The notes: generated by a model not told the origin, from the sequence alone. Shown: positions 1 to 6,760, numbered from the stretch's first letter. The stretch: DNA of 7,944 bases from Sphingomonadales bacterium (GCA_025360285.1 JANYCM010000377.1:1-7944), one strand, 5' to 3'. Translations and numbers: made by a program.

Positions 1-190
1 TTTTAAATGTGAAAGTCGAGATACAATGACTGATGTATTCAGATTTTCAACTCCACTTTCTCAACTTGAAGAAAATTCTACTTTAGAACTCATATTTGAA
101 ACTTCATTTCAAGAGATTGAATTTTATAGTGGAAGTTTCATTCATAATCACTTCTTAATGATCAGTAGTCCAATACCTTATATTTTTGAT
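1..190. other. AT-rich segment of foreign composition at the window's left edge
   Basis: Only 52 of the first 180 bases are G or C (about 29%), against about 65% in a sampled line further on. The change is abrupt, within roughly 15 bases around 185-200. One forward frame is open from position 2 through the whole segment; the other two forward frames hit stops early. An open run of about 60 codons is unlikely by chance in DNA this AT-rich, so it is probably a fragment of a real gene from a low-GC source. I do not recognise the translated protein. I see no promoter, tRNA, inverted repeat or insertion-sequence end in it. It may be DNA from another organism joined during library making or assembly, or a natural recombination product. 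The join lies inside a gene and leaves it without its first domain, which favours an artefact. Confidence 0.8.
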
Positions 191-961
191 ATCAAGACCA
201 ACAGCGCCGTCCATGCTGCGGCCATGCGCCGCCGCTATGCCGAAGCCGGCGTTGCGGGCTGCGACAGCCTGGCCGAGGCCGTCGCGCCCGCCCGTATCAT
301 CCTGTCGCTGGTCACCGCCGACCAGACGCTGATGGTGGCGCAGGCCGCCGCCGCGTTCGTTCAGCCCGGCAGCCATTATCTGGACATGAACAGCGCGGCA
401 CCGCCGACCAAACAGGCGGCAGCAGCAGCGATAATGGCGGCCGGCGGCCATTATGTCGATGTTGCCGTGATGGCCCCTGTTGAACCGGCGCGCCTCGCCG
501 TGCCGTTGCTGATCAGCGGCGGCGGGGCCGATGCGGCGGCGAATTTGCTCGGCCAATTGGGTTTCAGCCAGCGCCGCATTGTCGGGCCGGCGGTGGGCCG
601 CGCTTCGGCGATCAAGATGATCCGATCGGTAATGGTCAAGGGTATCGAGGCGCTGACCGCTGAAATGCTGCTGGCCAGCGAAGCGGCGGGGGTGACGGAT
701 GAAGTGCTGGCCTCACTTGGCGCCGATGCTGCGGCCAGGGCCGATTATAGTCTTGACCGGATGTTGTCGCACGGCACGCGGCGTGCGGCCGAAATGGTGG
801 AATCGGCGAAAACGCTGACGGCGCTGGGGGTTGAACCGTTGCTGACGCGCGGCATCATCGCCCGGCACAGCGCCATTGGTGCGCTTGGCATCGCCCCGCC
901 ACCGGGCCTTGGCGACAAGCTCGCCGCCATAGCGGTACAAACCCCGGCACGTGCCGCATGA
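26..961 (+). CDS. Chimeric/5'-truncated NAD(P)-dependent oxidoreductase, 6PGDH/HIBADH-like with DUF1932-type C-terminus
   Basis: The frame reads as 311 residues, but only about residue 55 onward belongs to the family. Residues 1-54 come from the AT-rich segment, and the frame is open back to position 2, so the ATG at 26 is only a nominal start. The native part shows features of beta-hydroxyacid dehydrogenases: a DMNSAAPPTK segment near residues 121-130, VDVAVMAPV near 144-152 in place of the usual DAPVSGG, and a conserved helix AIKMIRSVMVKG with Lys197 where the family has its catalytic lysine. The remainder is helical, like the DUF1932 phosphogluconate-dehydrogenase-like C-terminal domain. 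The GxGxxG nucleotide-binding motif, normally within the first 15 residues, is absent, so the protein as written should not bind NAD(P). The intact gene probably had about 30-35 other residues before the DIKT at 55-58. The stop overlaps the ligJ start by four bases (ATGA), which ties it to the protocatechuate operon. Substrate unknown. Confidence 0.75.
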   Translation: MTDVFRFSTPLSQLEENSTLELIFETSFQEIEFYSGSFIHNHFLMISSPIPYIFDIKTNSAVHAAAMRRRYAEAGVAGCDSLAEAVAPARIILSLVTADQTLMVAQAAAAFVQPGSHYLDMNSAAPPTKQAAAAAIMAAGGHYVDVAVMAPVEPARLAVPLLISGGGADAAANLLGQLGFSQRRIVGPAVGRASAIKMIRSVMVKGIEALTAEMLLASEAAGVTDEVLASLGADAAARADYSLDRMLSHGTRRAAEMVESAKTLTALGVEPLLTRGIIARHSAIGALGIAPPPGLGDKLAAIAVQTPARAA

Positions 962-1974
962 TCATCGATTGCCACGGCCATTATACCGTCCTGCCGGCGG
1001 CGCATGATGCATGGCGCACGGCGCAGATTTCGGCCTTCAAGGCAGGAACCGCGCCGCCGCCGTATCCCCAGATCAGCGACGAAGACATCCGCCAGACGAT
1101 CGAAGCCAATCAGCTCCGCCTGCTCCGCGAACGCGGTGCCGACATGACGATCTTCAGCCCGCGGGCCTCGACAATGGCGCATCACATCGGCGACGAGGCG
1201 GTCAGCATCGCCTGGAGCCGCGCCTGCAATGATCTGATCGGCCGGGTGGCGGGGCTTTATCCCGATGTGTTCGCGCCGGTCTGCATGCTGCCGCAATCGC
1301 CCGGTGCGTCACTCGCCGCCAGCATCGCCGAGCTGGAACGCTGCGTGGCGGGCGGCTTCATCGGCTGCAACCTCAATCCCGATCCCGGCGGCGGGCATTT
1401 TACCGCGCCGCCGCTGACCGATCGCTTCTGGTATCCGCTGTATGAGGCAATGACGGCATTGGATGTGCCGGCGATGATCCATGTTTCGGGCTCGTGCAAT
1501 CCGGGGCTGCACGCCACCGGCGCCTTTTACATCGCCGCCGACACCATCGCCTTCATGCAGTTGATCGAGGGCGATCTTTTCGCCGATTTCCCGGCGCTGC
1601 GCTTCATCATCCCGCACGGCGGCGGCGCCGTGCCCTATCATTGGGGGCGGTATCGCGGCCTTGCCGACATGCTGAACAAGCCGGCGCTGGCATCGCATCT
1701 TATGAACAATGTGTTCTTTGACACCTGTGTCTATCACCAGGCCGGCATCGATCTGCTGGCCGCAGTCATCGACACAAAGAACATCCTGTTCGGCAGCGAG
1801 ATGGTCGGCGCGGTGCGCGGTATCGACCCCGAAACCGGCCAGCATTTCGATGACACCAGGCGCTACATCGATGCGCTGCCGATCGATGCCGCCGCCCGGC
1901 ACGCCATTTTCGAAGGCAATGCCCGCCGGGTTTTCCCGCGTCTCGACGCACAATTGCAGGCGCGCGGTCGATGA
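958..1974 (+). CDS. ligJ: 4-oxalomesaconate hydratase LigJ
   Basis: This 338-residue protein belongs to the amidohydrolase (amidohydrolase_2) superfamily. It adds water to 4-oxalomesaconate to give 4-carboxy-4-hydroxy-2-oxoadipate, a late cytoplasmic step of the protocatechuate 4,5-cleavage pathway. It matches what I recall of SYK-6 LigJ along its whole length. Metal-site candidates are visible: the N-terminal HGH (His6, His8), His175 in IHVSGSCNPG, and Glu281 in LFGSEMVGAVRG. His220 in IIPHGGGAVPYHWGR is a probable catalytic or metal-proximal residue. By my recollection His6, His8, His175 and Glu281 line up with zinc ligands of the SYK-6 enzyme. The ATG at 958 sits in an ATGA overlap with the preceding gene, and the HGH motif falls at the usual distance from it. 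No strong Shine-Dalgarno is seen, so translation is probably coupled to the upstream gene. It also overlaps ligA by ATGA. Length and active site appear complete. Confidence 0.95.
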   Translation: MIIDCHGHYTVLPAAHDAWRTAQISAFKAGTAPPPYPQISDEDIRQTIEANQLRLLRERGADMTIFSPRASTMAHHIGDEAVSIAWSRACNDLIGRVAGLYPDVFAPVCMLPQSPGASLAASIAELERCVAGGFIGCNLNPDPGGGHFTAPPLTDRFWYPLYEAMTALDVPAMIHVSGSCNPGLHATGAFYIAADTIAFMQLIEGDLFADFPALRFIIPHGGGAVPYHWGRYRGLADMLNKPALASHLMNNVFFDTCVYHQAGIDLLAAVIDTKNILFGSEMVGAVRGIDPETGQHFDDTRRYIDALPIDAAARHAIFEGNARRVFPRLDAQLQARGR

Positions 1975-2375
1975 GCCGGGACATCCACGCCTGGCTCGCC
2001 GAATTGGAGGATATTCCGGGCACGCGGGTGTTTACCGCCGCCCGGGCGCGGCAGGGCTATCATCTCAACCAGTTCGCCATGAGCCTGATGACGCCGGAGA
2101 ACCGCATGCGCTGGCTGGCCGATGAGCGCGGCTATCTCGCCGAATGGCAGCTGACCCCGGATCAGGCAGACGCCGTCCTTGCCCGCGACTACAACCGGCT
2201 GCTCGATCTGGGCGGCAATATCTATTTTCTCGCCAAGATCTTTTCGACCGACGGCCTCAGCTTTCTGCAGGCGGTCGGCAGCATGTCAGGCATGGCGCCC
2301 GAGGATTATCAGGCGATGATGATTGCCGGCGGCCGGTCGCCCCAGGGCCTGCGCTCCCGCAAGGCCGGCACCTGA
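1971..2375 (+). CDS. ligA: Protocatechuate 4,5-dioxygenase alpha subunit LigA
   Basis: This 134-residue protein is the small alpha subunit of the extradiol dioxygenase LigAB, which opens protocatechuate to 4-carboxy-2-hydroxymuconate-6-semialdehyde. The subunit carries no metal; in the known LigAB structure it caps the active site held by LigB. Family hallmarks are IPGTRVFTA near residues 15-23, the YHLNQFAMSLM helix near 30-40, LARDYNRLLDLGGNIYFLAKI in the middle (about 70-90), and the C-terminal MIAGGRSPQGLRS. Length is close to the SYK-6 protein (about 139). The ATG at 1971 overlaps the ligJ stop in ATGA, and its own stop shares one base with the ligB start (TGATG at 2373-2377). This suggests coupled translation of the two subunits. 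No upstream ribosome-binding site stands out. Everything expected of the family is present. Confidence 0.95.
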   Translation: MSRDIHAWLAELEDIPGTRVFTAARARQGYHLNQFAMSLMTPENRMRWLADERGYLAEWQLTPDQADAVLARDYNRLLDLGGNIYFLAKIFSTDGLSFLQAVGSMSGMAPEDYQAMMIAGGRSPQGLRSRKAGT

Positions 2376-3214
2376 TGGCGCGCCTTACCGCCGGTATCGC
2401 CTCCAGCCATATTCCGGCGCTGGGCGTTGCCATTGATCTGGGGAAGCGCGGCGAACCCTATTGGGACGCGGCGCTGAAAGGCTATGACTGGACGCGCGAC
2501 TGGGAAGCCGCGGCCAGACCCGATGTCGTCATCCTTGTCTATAATGATCACGCCACGGCGTTTGACATGAAGATCATCCCGACATTTGCCATCGGCTGTG
2601 GTGATCGCTTTGCCCCGGCCGATGAAGGCTGGGGGCCGCGCCCGGTGCCGGTGGTTGAGGGCCATCCCGGTCTCGCCTGGCATATTGCCCAATGCCTGAT
2701 CCTTGATGAATTCGACATGACGATCATCAATGACATGCCCGTCGATCATGGCCTGACGGTGCCGCTCAGCCTGATGTTCGGGCAACCTGTGGCCTGGCCG
2801 TGCAAGGTCGTCCCGCTTGCCGTCAACGTCGTCACCTATCCGCCCCCGACCGGTAATCGCTGCTGGTTGCTCGGCGAAGCCATCGCCCGTGCGGTCGCGT
2901 CCTTTCCGGACGACCTCAACGTCCAGATCTGGGGCACCGGCGGCATGAGCCATCAGTTGCAGGGGCCGCGCGCCGGGCTGATCAACCGCGCATGGGACAC
3001 GCGCTTCCTCGATGATCTGACCGCCGATCCGCAGCGGCTGCGCCATATCCCGCACATCGAATATCTGCGCGAAACCGGCTCCGAAGGCATCGAGATGGTG
3101 ATGTGGCTGATCATGCGCGGCGCGCTGGGGGCGGTGCGGGAGTTGCATCGTCATTATCACGTCCCCGCCAGCAACACAGCGGTGGGGCATATCGTTCTGG
3201 AGGTTTTACCATGA
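2375..3214 (+). CDS. ligB: Protocatechuate 4,5-dioxygenase beta (catalytic) subunit LigB
   Basis: This is the catalytic, Fe(II)-binding subunit of the class III (LigB-type) extradiol dioxygenase, 279 residues from the ATG at 2375. A longer in-frame reading from 2144 exists, but it lies across ligA in another frame and is not homologous; MARLTAGIASSHIPALG is the normal family N-terminus. Iron ligands are His12 (SSHIPA), His59 (VYNDHATAF) and Glu240 (GSEGIEMVM). The catalytic base is His193 in GGMSHQLQGPRAG. These correspond by a constant two-residue shift to His61, Glu242 and His195 of SYK-6 LigB as I recall them. The protein ends soon after ASNTAVGHIVLE and so lacks a C-terminal tail of about 20 residues that SYK-6 LigB (about 302 aa) carries. 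The tail is beyond the active site, so activity is expected. It overlaps ligA by one base and ligC by four. Confidence 0.95.
   Translation: MARLTAGIASSHIPALGVAIDLGKRGEPYWDAALKGYDWTRDWEAAARPDVVILVYNDHATAFDMKIIPTFAIGCGDRFAPADEGWGPRPVPVVEGHPGLAWHIAQCLILDEFDMTIINDMPVDHGLTVPLSLMFGQPVAWPCKVVPLAVNVVTYPPPTGNRCWLLGEAIARAVASFPDDLNVQIWGTGGMSHQLQGPRAGLINRAWDTRFLDDLTADPQRLRHIPHIEYLRETGSEGIEMVMWLIMRGALGAVRELHRHYHVPASNTAVGHIVLEVLP
3199..3203 (+). promoter_or_regulatory. Shine-Dalgarno site of ligC
   Basis: GGAGG lies seven bases before the ATG at 3211, inside the end of ligB. It is the clearest ribosome-binding site among the overlapping starts in the first half of the operon. It supports the 3211 start over the longer reading from 3103, which runs across ligB. 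Confidence 0.75.
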
Positions 3215-4152
3215 GGATCGCGCTCGCCGGCGCCGGGGCGTTCGGCGAAAAGCACCTGGACGGGCTGACGCTCATCGACGGGGTGGAGATCGTCTCGATC
3301 ATCAGCCGCACCGCCGGCCAGGCGGCCGCCGTCGCCGCCCGATATGGTGCGAAACATTCCTCGACCGACCTCGCCGATGCGCTGGCCCGCGATGACGTCG
3401 ATGCCGTCATCCTGTGCACCCCGACGCAGCTGCACGCCGCGCAAGCCATCGCCTGCATGGATGCCGGCAAGCATGTCCAGGTCGAAATCCCGCTTGCCGA
3501 CAGTCTCGCCGACGCCGAAGCCGTGCTGGCGAAAAGCCAGGCGACCGGCCTCACCTGCATGGTCGGCCATACCCGTCGATTCAACCCGAGCCATCAATAT
3601 GTCCACAACCGGATCACGGCGGGCGATTTCGCGATCCAGCAGATGGACGTGCAGACCTATTTCTTTCGCCGCCGCAACATCAACGCCAAGGGCGAACCGC
3701 GCAGCTGGACCGATCATCTGCTCTGGCACCATGCCGCCCATACCGTTGATCTGTTTGCGTATCAGGCCGGGCCGATCGTCAAGGCCAATGCCCTGGCCGG
3801 CCCGCTGCATCCCGAACTGGGCATCGCCATGGACATGTCGATCCAGTTGCGGGCCGACAGCGGCGCGATCTGCACCCTGTCGCTCAGTTTCAACAATGAT
3901 GGCCCGCTTGGGACCTTCTTCCGCTACATCGGTGACACCGCCACCTATATCGCCCGCTACGACGATCTGGTGACGGGACGTGAGGAACCTGTCGATCTCA
4001 CCGGCGTCGCTGTGTCGAACAACGGCATCGAACTTCAGGACCGCGAATTCATCGCCGCCATCCGCGAGGGGCGTGAACCGAACAGCAGCGTCGCACAGGT
4101 GCTGCCCTGCTACCGGGTGCTTGATGCGCTGGAGCGGCAGCTCACCGCATGA
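3211..4152 (+). CDS. ligC: 4-carboxy-2-hydroxymuconate-6-semialdehyde dehydrogenase LigC
   Basis: This 313-residue Gfo/Idh/MocA-family oxidoreductase oxidises the cyclic hemiacetal form of the LigAB product to 2-pyrone-4,6-dicarboxylate, with NADP+ in characterised LigC. The N-terminal Rossmann fold starts at once: the GxGxxG motif is residues 7-12 (GAGAFG), followed by His15. EIPLA at 92-96 occupies the place of the family's EKP motif. The WTDHLLWHHAAHTVD segment supplies His173, His174 and His177, where the family keeps its active-site histidine. The C-terminal alpha/beta domain (about 120-300) contains FRRRNINAKG and the closing EFIAAIREGREPNSS. Length matches SYK-6 LigC (about 315). The start at 3211 is fixed by a GGAGG site and by the position of the Rossmann motif. 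It overlaps the ligB stop (ATGA) and the pobA start (ATGA). It follows LigAB both in the operon and in the pathway. Confidence 0.95.
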   Translation: MRIALAGAGAFGEKHLDGLTLIDGVEIVSIISRTAGQAAAVAARYGAKHSSTDLADALARDDVDAVILCTPTQLHAAQAIACMDAGKHVQVEIPLADSLADAEAVLAKSQATGLTCMVGHTRRFNPSHQYVHNRITAGDFAIQQMDVQTYFFRRRNINAKGEPRSWTDHLLWHHAAHTVDLFAYQAGPIVKANALAGPLHPELGIAMDMSIQLRADSGAICTLSLSFNNDGPLGTFFRYIGDTATYIARYDDLVTGREEPVDLTGVAVSNNGIELQDREFIAAIREGREPNSSVAQVLPCYRVLDALERQLTA

Positions 4153-5306
4153 AGACCCAGGTTGCCATCATTGGCGCCGGGCCGGCCGGGCTGTTGCTAG
4201 GGCATCTGCTGCGCGCCGCAGGCGTTGCCTGTGTCATCCTTGAACGCCAGAGCCGCGCCTATGTCGAGGCGCGCATCCGCGCCGGTGTGCTGGAACGTAC
4301 CACCACCGATCTGTTGCACCGCCTGGGCATCGATGCGCGGCTGAACGCCGAAGGCCTGCCGCATCATGGCTTCGGGCTGGTCGATGGCGAGCGCACCGTC
4401 CGCATCGATGTCGCGGCGCTGACCGGCCATGCCGTGACGGTCTATGGCCAGACCGAAGTGACGCGGGACCTGATCGCCGCCGCACCCGAACGCGGCCTGG
4501 ATATCATCTGGGAGGCCGGCGATGTCGCCCTCCATGACGTGGACAGCAGCGCGCCGTTCCTCACCTGGGCCGACGGCCAGCGGCTGGACACTGATTTCAT
4601 CGCCGGCTGTGATGGTTTCCATGGGCCCTCGCGCGCCGCGCTGCCGGCTGCCGTGCAGAAATCCTTCGAGTGCGTCTATCCCTTCGGCTGGCTGGGCATT
4701 CTTGCCGATGTGCCGCCGTGTGATGATGAACTCATCTACGCCAATCATGACAATGGCTTTGCTCTGGCCTCGATGCGCTCGCCGACCCGCAGCCGCTATT
4801 ATATCCAGGTGCCCGACGGTGAACGGATGGACAATTGGCCCGATGACCGGCTGTGGGATGAGCTGGCGCTGCGGCTGGGGCCGGCCGGCGCGCGGATCGT
4901 GCGGGGACCGGCGCTGGAAAAATCCATCGCGCCGCTGCGGTCGTTCGTTTGCGAACCGATGCAGCACGGCCGGCTGTTCCTCGCCGGCGATTGTGCGCAT
5001 GTCGTGCCGCCGACAGGGGCCAAGGGCCTCAACCTTGCGGCGTCGGACGTGGCCTATCTGTCCGCGGCGCTGATCGGCTTTTATCACGACGGCGACGAGG
5101 CGCTGCTACATGGCTATTCGGCGCGCGCCGCGGCGCGCGTCTGGAAGGCCGAACGCTTCAGTTGGCAATTGACCAAGCTGATGCACCGTTTCCCGGAGGA
5201 CGGGCGCTTCGAACGTCGGATGCAGCTTGCCGAGTTGGATTACATAGCCGGTTCGGTGGCGGCGCAGACCGCGATTGCCGAAAATTATGTCGGCCTGCCG
5301 CTTTGA
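4149..5306 (+). CDS. pobA: 4-hydroxybenzoate 3-monooxygenase PobA
   Basis: This 385-residue class A flavoprotein hydroxylates 4-hydroxybenzoate to protocatechuate using FAD, NADPH and O2. FAD-binding motifs are GAGPAG at residues 9-14, Glu32, Arg44 (RIRAGVLE), the DG motif at 155-156 (GCDGFHG) and Gly280-Asp281 (LAGDCAH). Substrate-site residues known from Pseudomonas PobA are all present: Tyr197, Ser208, Arg210, Arg216 and Tyr218 in the ANHDNGFALASMRS region, Pro288 in VPPTGAKG, and Tyr380 in AENYVGLP. They match Tyr201, Ser212, Arg214, Arg220, Tyr222, Pro293 and Tyr385 by small constant shifts. Tyr38 and Arg42, linked to NADPH preference, are retained. The protein ends four or five residues sooner than the Pseudomonas enzyme. 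The ATG at 4149 overlaps the ligC stop (ATGA), so the enzyme that makes protocatechuate is translationally tied to those that consume it. No adjacent pobR regulator is seen. Confidence 0.96.
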   Translation: MKTQVAIIGAGPAGLLLGHLLRAAGVACVILERQSRAYVEARIRAGVLERTTTDLLHRLGIDARLNAEGLPHHGFGLVDGERTVRIDVAALTGHAVTVYGQTEVTRDLIAAAPERGLDIIWEAGDVALHDVDSSAPFLTWADGQRLDTDFIAGCDGFHGPSRAALPAAVQKSFECVYPFGWLGILADVPPCDDELIYANHDNGFALASMRSPTRSRYYIQVPDGERMDNWPDDRLWDELALRLGPAGARIVRGPALEKSIAPLRSFVCEPMQHGRLFLAGDCAHVVPPTGAKGLNLAASDVAYLSAALIGFYHDGDEALLHGYSARAAARVWKAERFSWQLTKLMHRFPEDGRFERRMQLAELDYIAGSVAAQTAIAENYVGLPL

Positions 5307-5308
5307 AT

Positions 5309-5316
5309 AGGGGGAG
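5309..5316 (+). promoter_or_regulatory. Strong Shine-Dalgarno site of the aldehyde dehydrogenase gene
   Basis: AGGGGGAG lies six bases before the ATG at 5323, in the 16-base gap (5307-5322), the longest gene-free stretch in the GC-rich part. It replaces the stop-start overlaps used upstream, so this gene can start translation independently. The gap is too short for a full promoter; any promoter would lie within the 3' end of pobA, where I see no convincing one. Confidence 0.8.
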
Positions 5317-5322
5317 ATAATC

Positions 5323-6756
5323 ATGAATGCCGCAAGCCTGCCCGCAGAGGAGACCGGCGCCTGGTTCGACCGGGCCGACCCTGTCACCGGCGCGCTGGCC
5401 TCACGCACGCCGGCGATGGGCGTCGCCGATGCGCAAGCTGCCGCCGATGCGGCCGCCGCGGCGCTGCCGGCCTGGGCGGCGCTCGGCCCCAATGCCCGGC
5501 GGGCGCTGCTCGCCAAGGCCGCCGATGCGCTGGAAGCGCGCGCCGATGATTTTGTGGCGGCGATGCAGGCCGAAATCGGCGCGACAATGGGCTGGGCGCG
5601 CTTCAACCTGGCGCTGGCTGGCGGGATGGTGCGCGAAGCCGCCGCCATGACGACGCAGATCGGCGGCGAGGTGATCCCCTCGGACAAGCCCGGCTGCATC
5701 GCCATGGCGATCCGCGAACCGGCCGGTGTCTGTCTGGGCATTGCGCCGTGGAACGCGCCGATCATCCTGGGCGTCCGCGCCATCGCCATGCCGCTGGCGT
5801 GCGGCAACACCGTCATCCTGAAAGCCTCGGAACTCTGCCCGCGCACCCATGGCCTGATCATCGAAGCCTTTGCCGAGGCGGGCCTGGGTGGCGGCATCGT
5901 CAACCTTGTCACCAATGCGCCCGCCGATGCTGGTGCCATTGTCGGCGCGCTGATCGATCACCCCGCCGTGCGCCGCATCAATTTCACCGGCTCGACCGCC
6001 GTCGGGCGGATCATCGCCGTGCGCGCCGCGCAGAATTTGAAGCCCGTGCTGCTCGAACTCGGTGGCAAGGCTCCGCTGCTGGTGCTGGCGGATGCCGATC
6101 TTGATGAAGCGGTGAAAGCGGCAGCGTTCGGCGCCTTCATGAACCAGGGCCAGATCTGCATGTCCACCGAGCGGATCATCGTTGTGGATGCCGTGGCCGA
6201 TGCCTTTGTCGAACGCTTCGCCGCCAAGGTGGCGACCCTTGCAGCGGGCGACCCCCGCGCCGGCAACACGCCGCTGGGTGCCGTTGTTGACCACAAGACC
6301 GTCGTCCATGTGGCGGAGCTTGTCGGCGCGGCGGTGGCTGATGGCGCGGTGCTGCGCGGCGGCGGCGCGGCGGACGGCGTCATCATGCCAGCGCATGTCG
6401 TCGATCATGTCACCCCTGCCATGCGGTTGTTCCGCGAGGAAAGTTTCGGGCCGGTGGTCGCCATCGTCCGTGCCCGCGACGAAGCCCATGCCGTCGAGCT
6501 GGCCAATGACAGCGATTATGGCCTCAGCGCCGCAATCTTCACCCGCGATACGGCCCGCGGGCTGCGGGTGGCGCGGCAGATCAAGTCCGGCATCTGCCAC
6601 ATCAATGGCCCGACGGTGCATGATGAGGCGCAGATGCCCTTCGGCGGCACCGGGGCCAGCGGTTACGGCCGTTTCGGCGGCAAGGCCGGCATCGATGCCT
6701 TCACCGAATTGCGCTGGATCACCATCGAAACCCAGCCCGGCCATTACCCCATCTGA
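5323..6756 (+). CDS. ligV: Vanillin/4-hydroxybenzaldehyde dehydrogenase (ALDH superfamily)
   Basis: This 477-residue NAD(P)+-dependent aldehyde dehydrogenase resembles the vanillin/salicylaldehyde dehydrogenase group, to which SYK-6 LigV (about 480 aa) belongs. Catalytic features are complete: Asn144 in APWNAP, the nucleotide-binding FTGSTAVG from residue 221, general base Glu245 in LLELGGKAP, and nucleophile Cys279 in NQGQICMSTER. ESFGPV and PFGGTGASGYGRFGG are further family signatures near the C-terminus. It should oxidise the aldehyde made by the next gene's hydratase-lyase: vanillin to vanillate, or 4-hydroxybenzaldehyde to 4-hydroxybenzoate for PobA. Family membership is clear. The substrate is inferred from context and could be either or both aldehydes, since no vanillate demethylase is in the window. 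The ATG at 5323 has a strong Shine-Dalgarno. The next gene starts 10 bases after its stop. Confidence 0.85.
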   Translation: MNAASLPAEETGAWFDRADPVTGALASRTPAMGVADAQAAADAAAAALPAWAALGPNARRALLAKAADALEARADDFVAAMQAEIGATMGWARFNLALAGGMVREAAAMTTQIGGEVIPSDKPGCIAMAIREPAGVCLGIAPWNAPIILGVRAIAMPLACGNTVILKASELCPRTHGLIIEAFAEAGLGGGIVNLVTNAPADAGAIVGALIDHPAVRRINFTGSTAVGRIIAVRAAQNLKPVLLELGGKAPLLVLADADLDEAVKAAAFGAFMNQGQICMSTERIIVVDAVADAFVERFAAKVATLAAGDPRAGNTPLGAVVDHKTVVHVAELVGAAVADGAVLRGGGAADGVIMPAHVVDHVTPAMRLFREESFGPVVAIVRARDEAHAVELANDSDYGLSAAIFTRDTARGLRVARQIKSGICHINGPTVHDEAQMPFGGTGASGYGRFGGKAGIDAFTELRWITIETQPGHYPI

Positions 6757-6760
6757 AGGA
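6756..6760 (+). promoter_or_regulatory. Shine-Dalgarno site deciding the GTG start of the hydratase-lyase
   Basis: AAGGA lies six bases before the GTG at 6767. There is no in-frame ATG near the expected N-terminus; the first in-frame methionine (about 6851) would remove about 28 residues of the crotonase core. This site therefore supports GTG 6767 as the start. Confidence 0.65.

Noticed and set aside
1..190. Mobile-element or phage origin for the AT-rich segment
   Set aside because: I see no terminal inverted repeat, target duplication, transposase or integrase motif. The segment is too short to support more than foreign composition.
2144..2374. 77-codon N-terminal extension of ligB
   Set aside because: It overlaps ligA in another frame and has an Arg/Gln-rich shadow-type composition. 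The family N-terminus begins exactly at the ATG at 2375.
2309..3190. 293-residue - strand frame over ligB, and a similar 296-residue frame at 4197-5087 over pobA
   Set aside because: Same cause: they lie wholly within well-supported + strand genes and have no recognisable motifs or start signals.
5122..5139. Perfect 18-base GC-only palindrome centred on CCGCGG
   Set aside because: It lies inside pobA and encodes an Ala/Arg-rich helix. Alternating GC palindromes arise easily at this base composition, no T-run follows, and it is mid-gene, so a terminator or operator is not supported.
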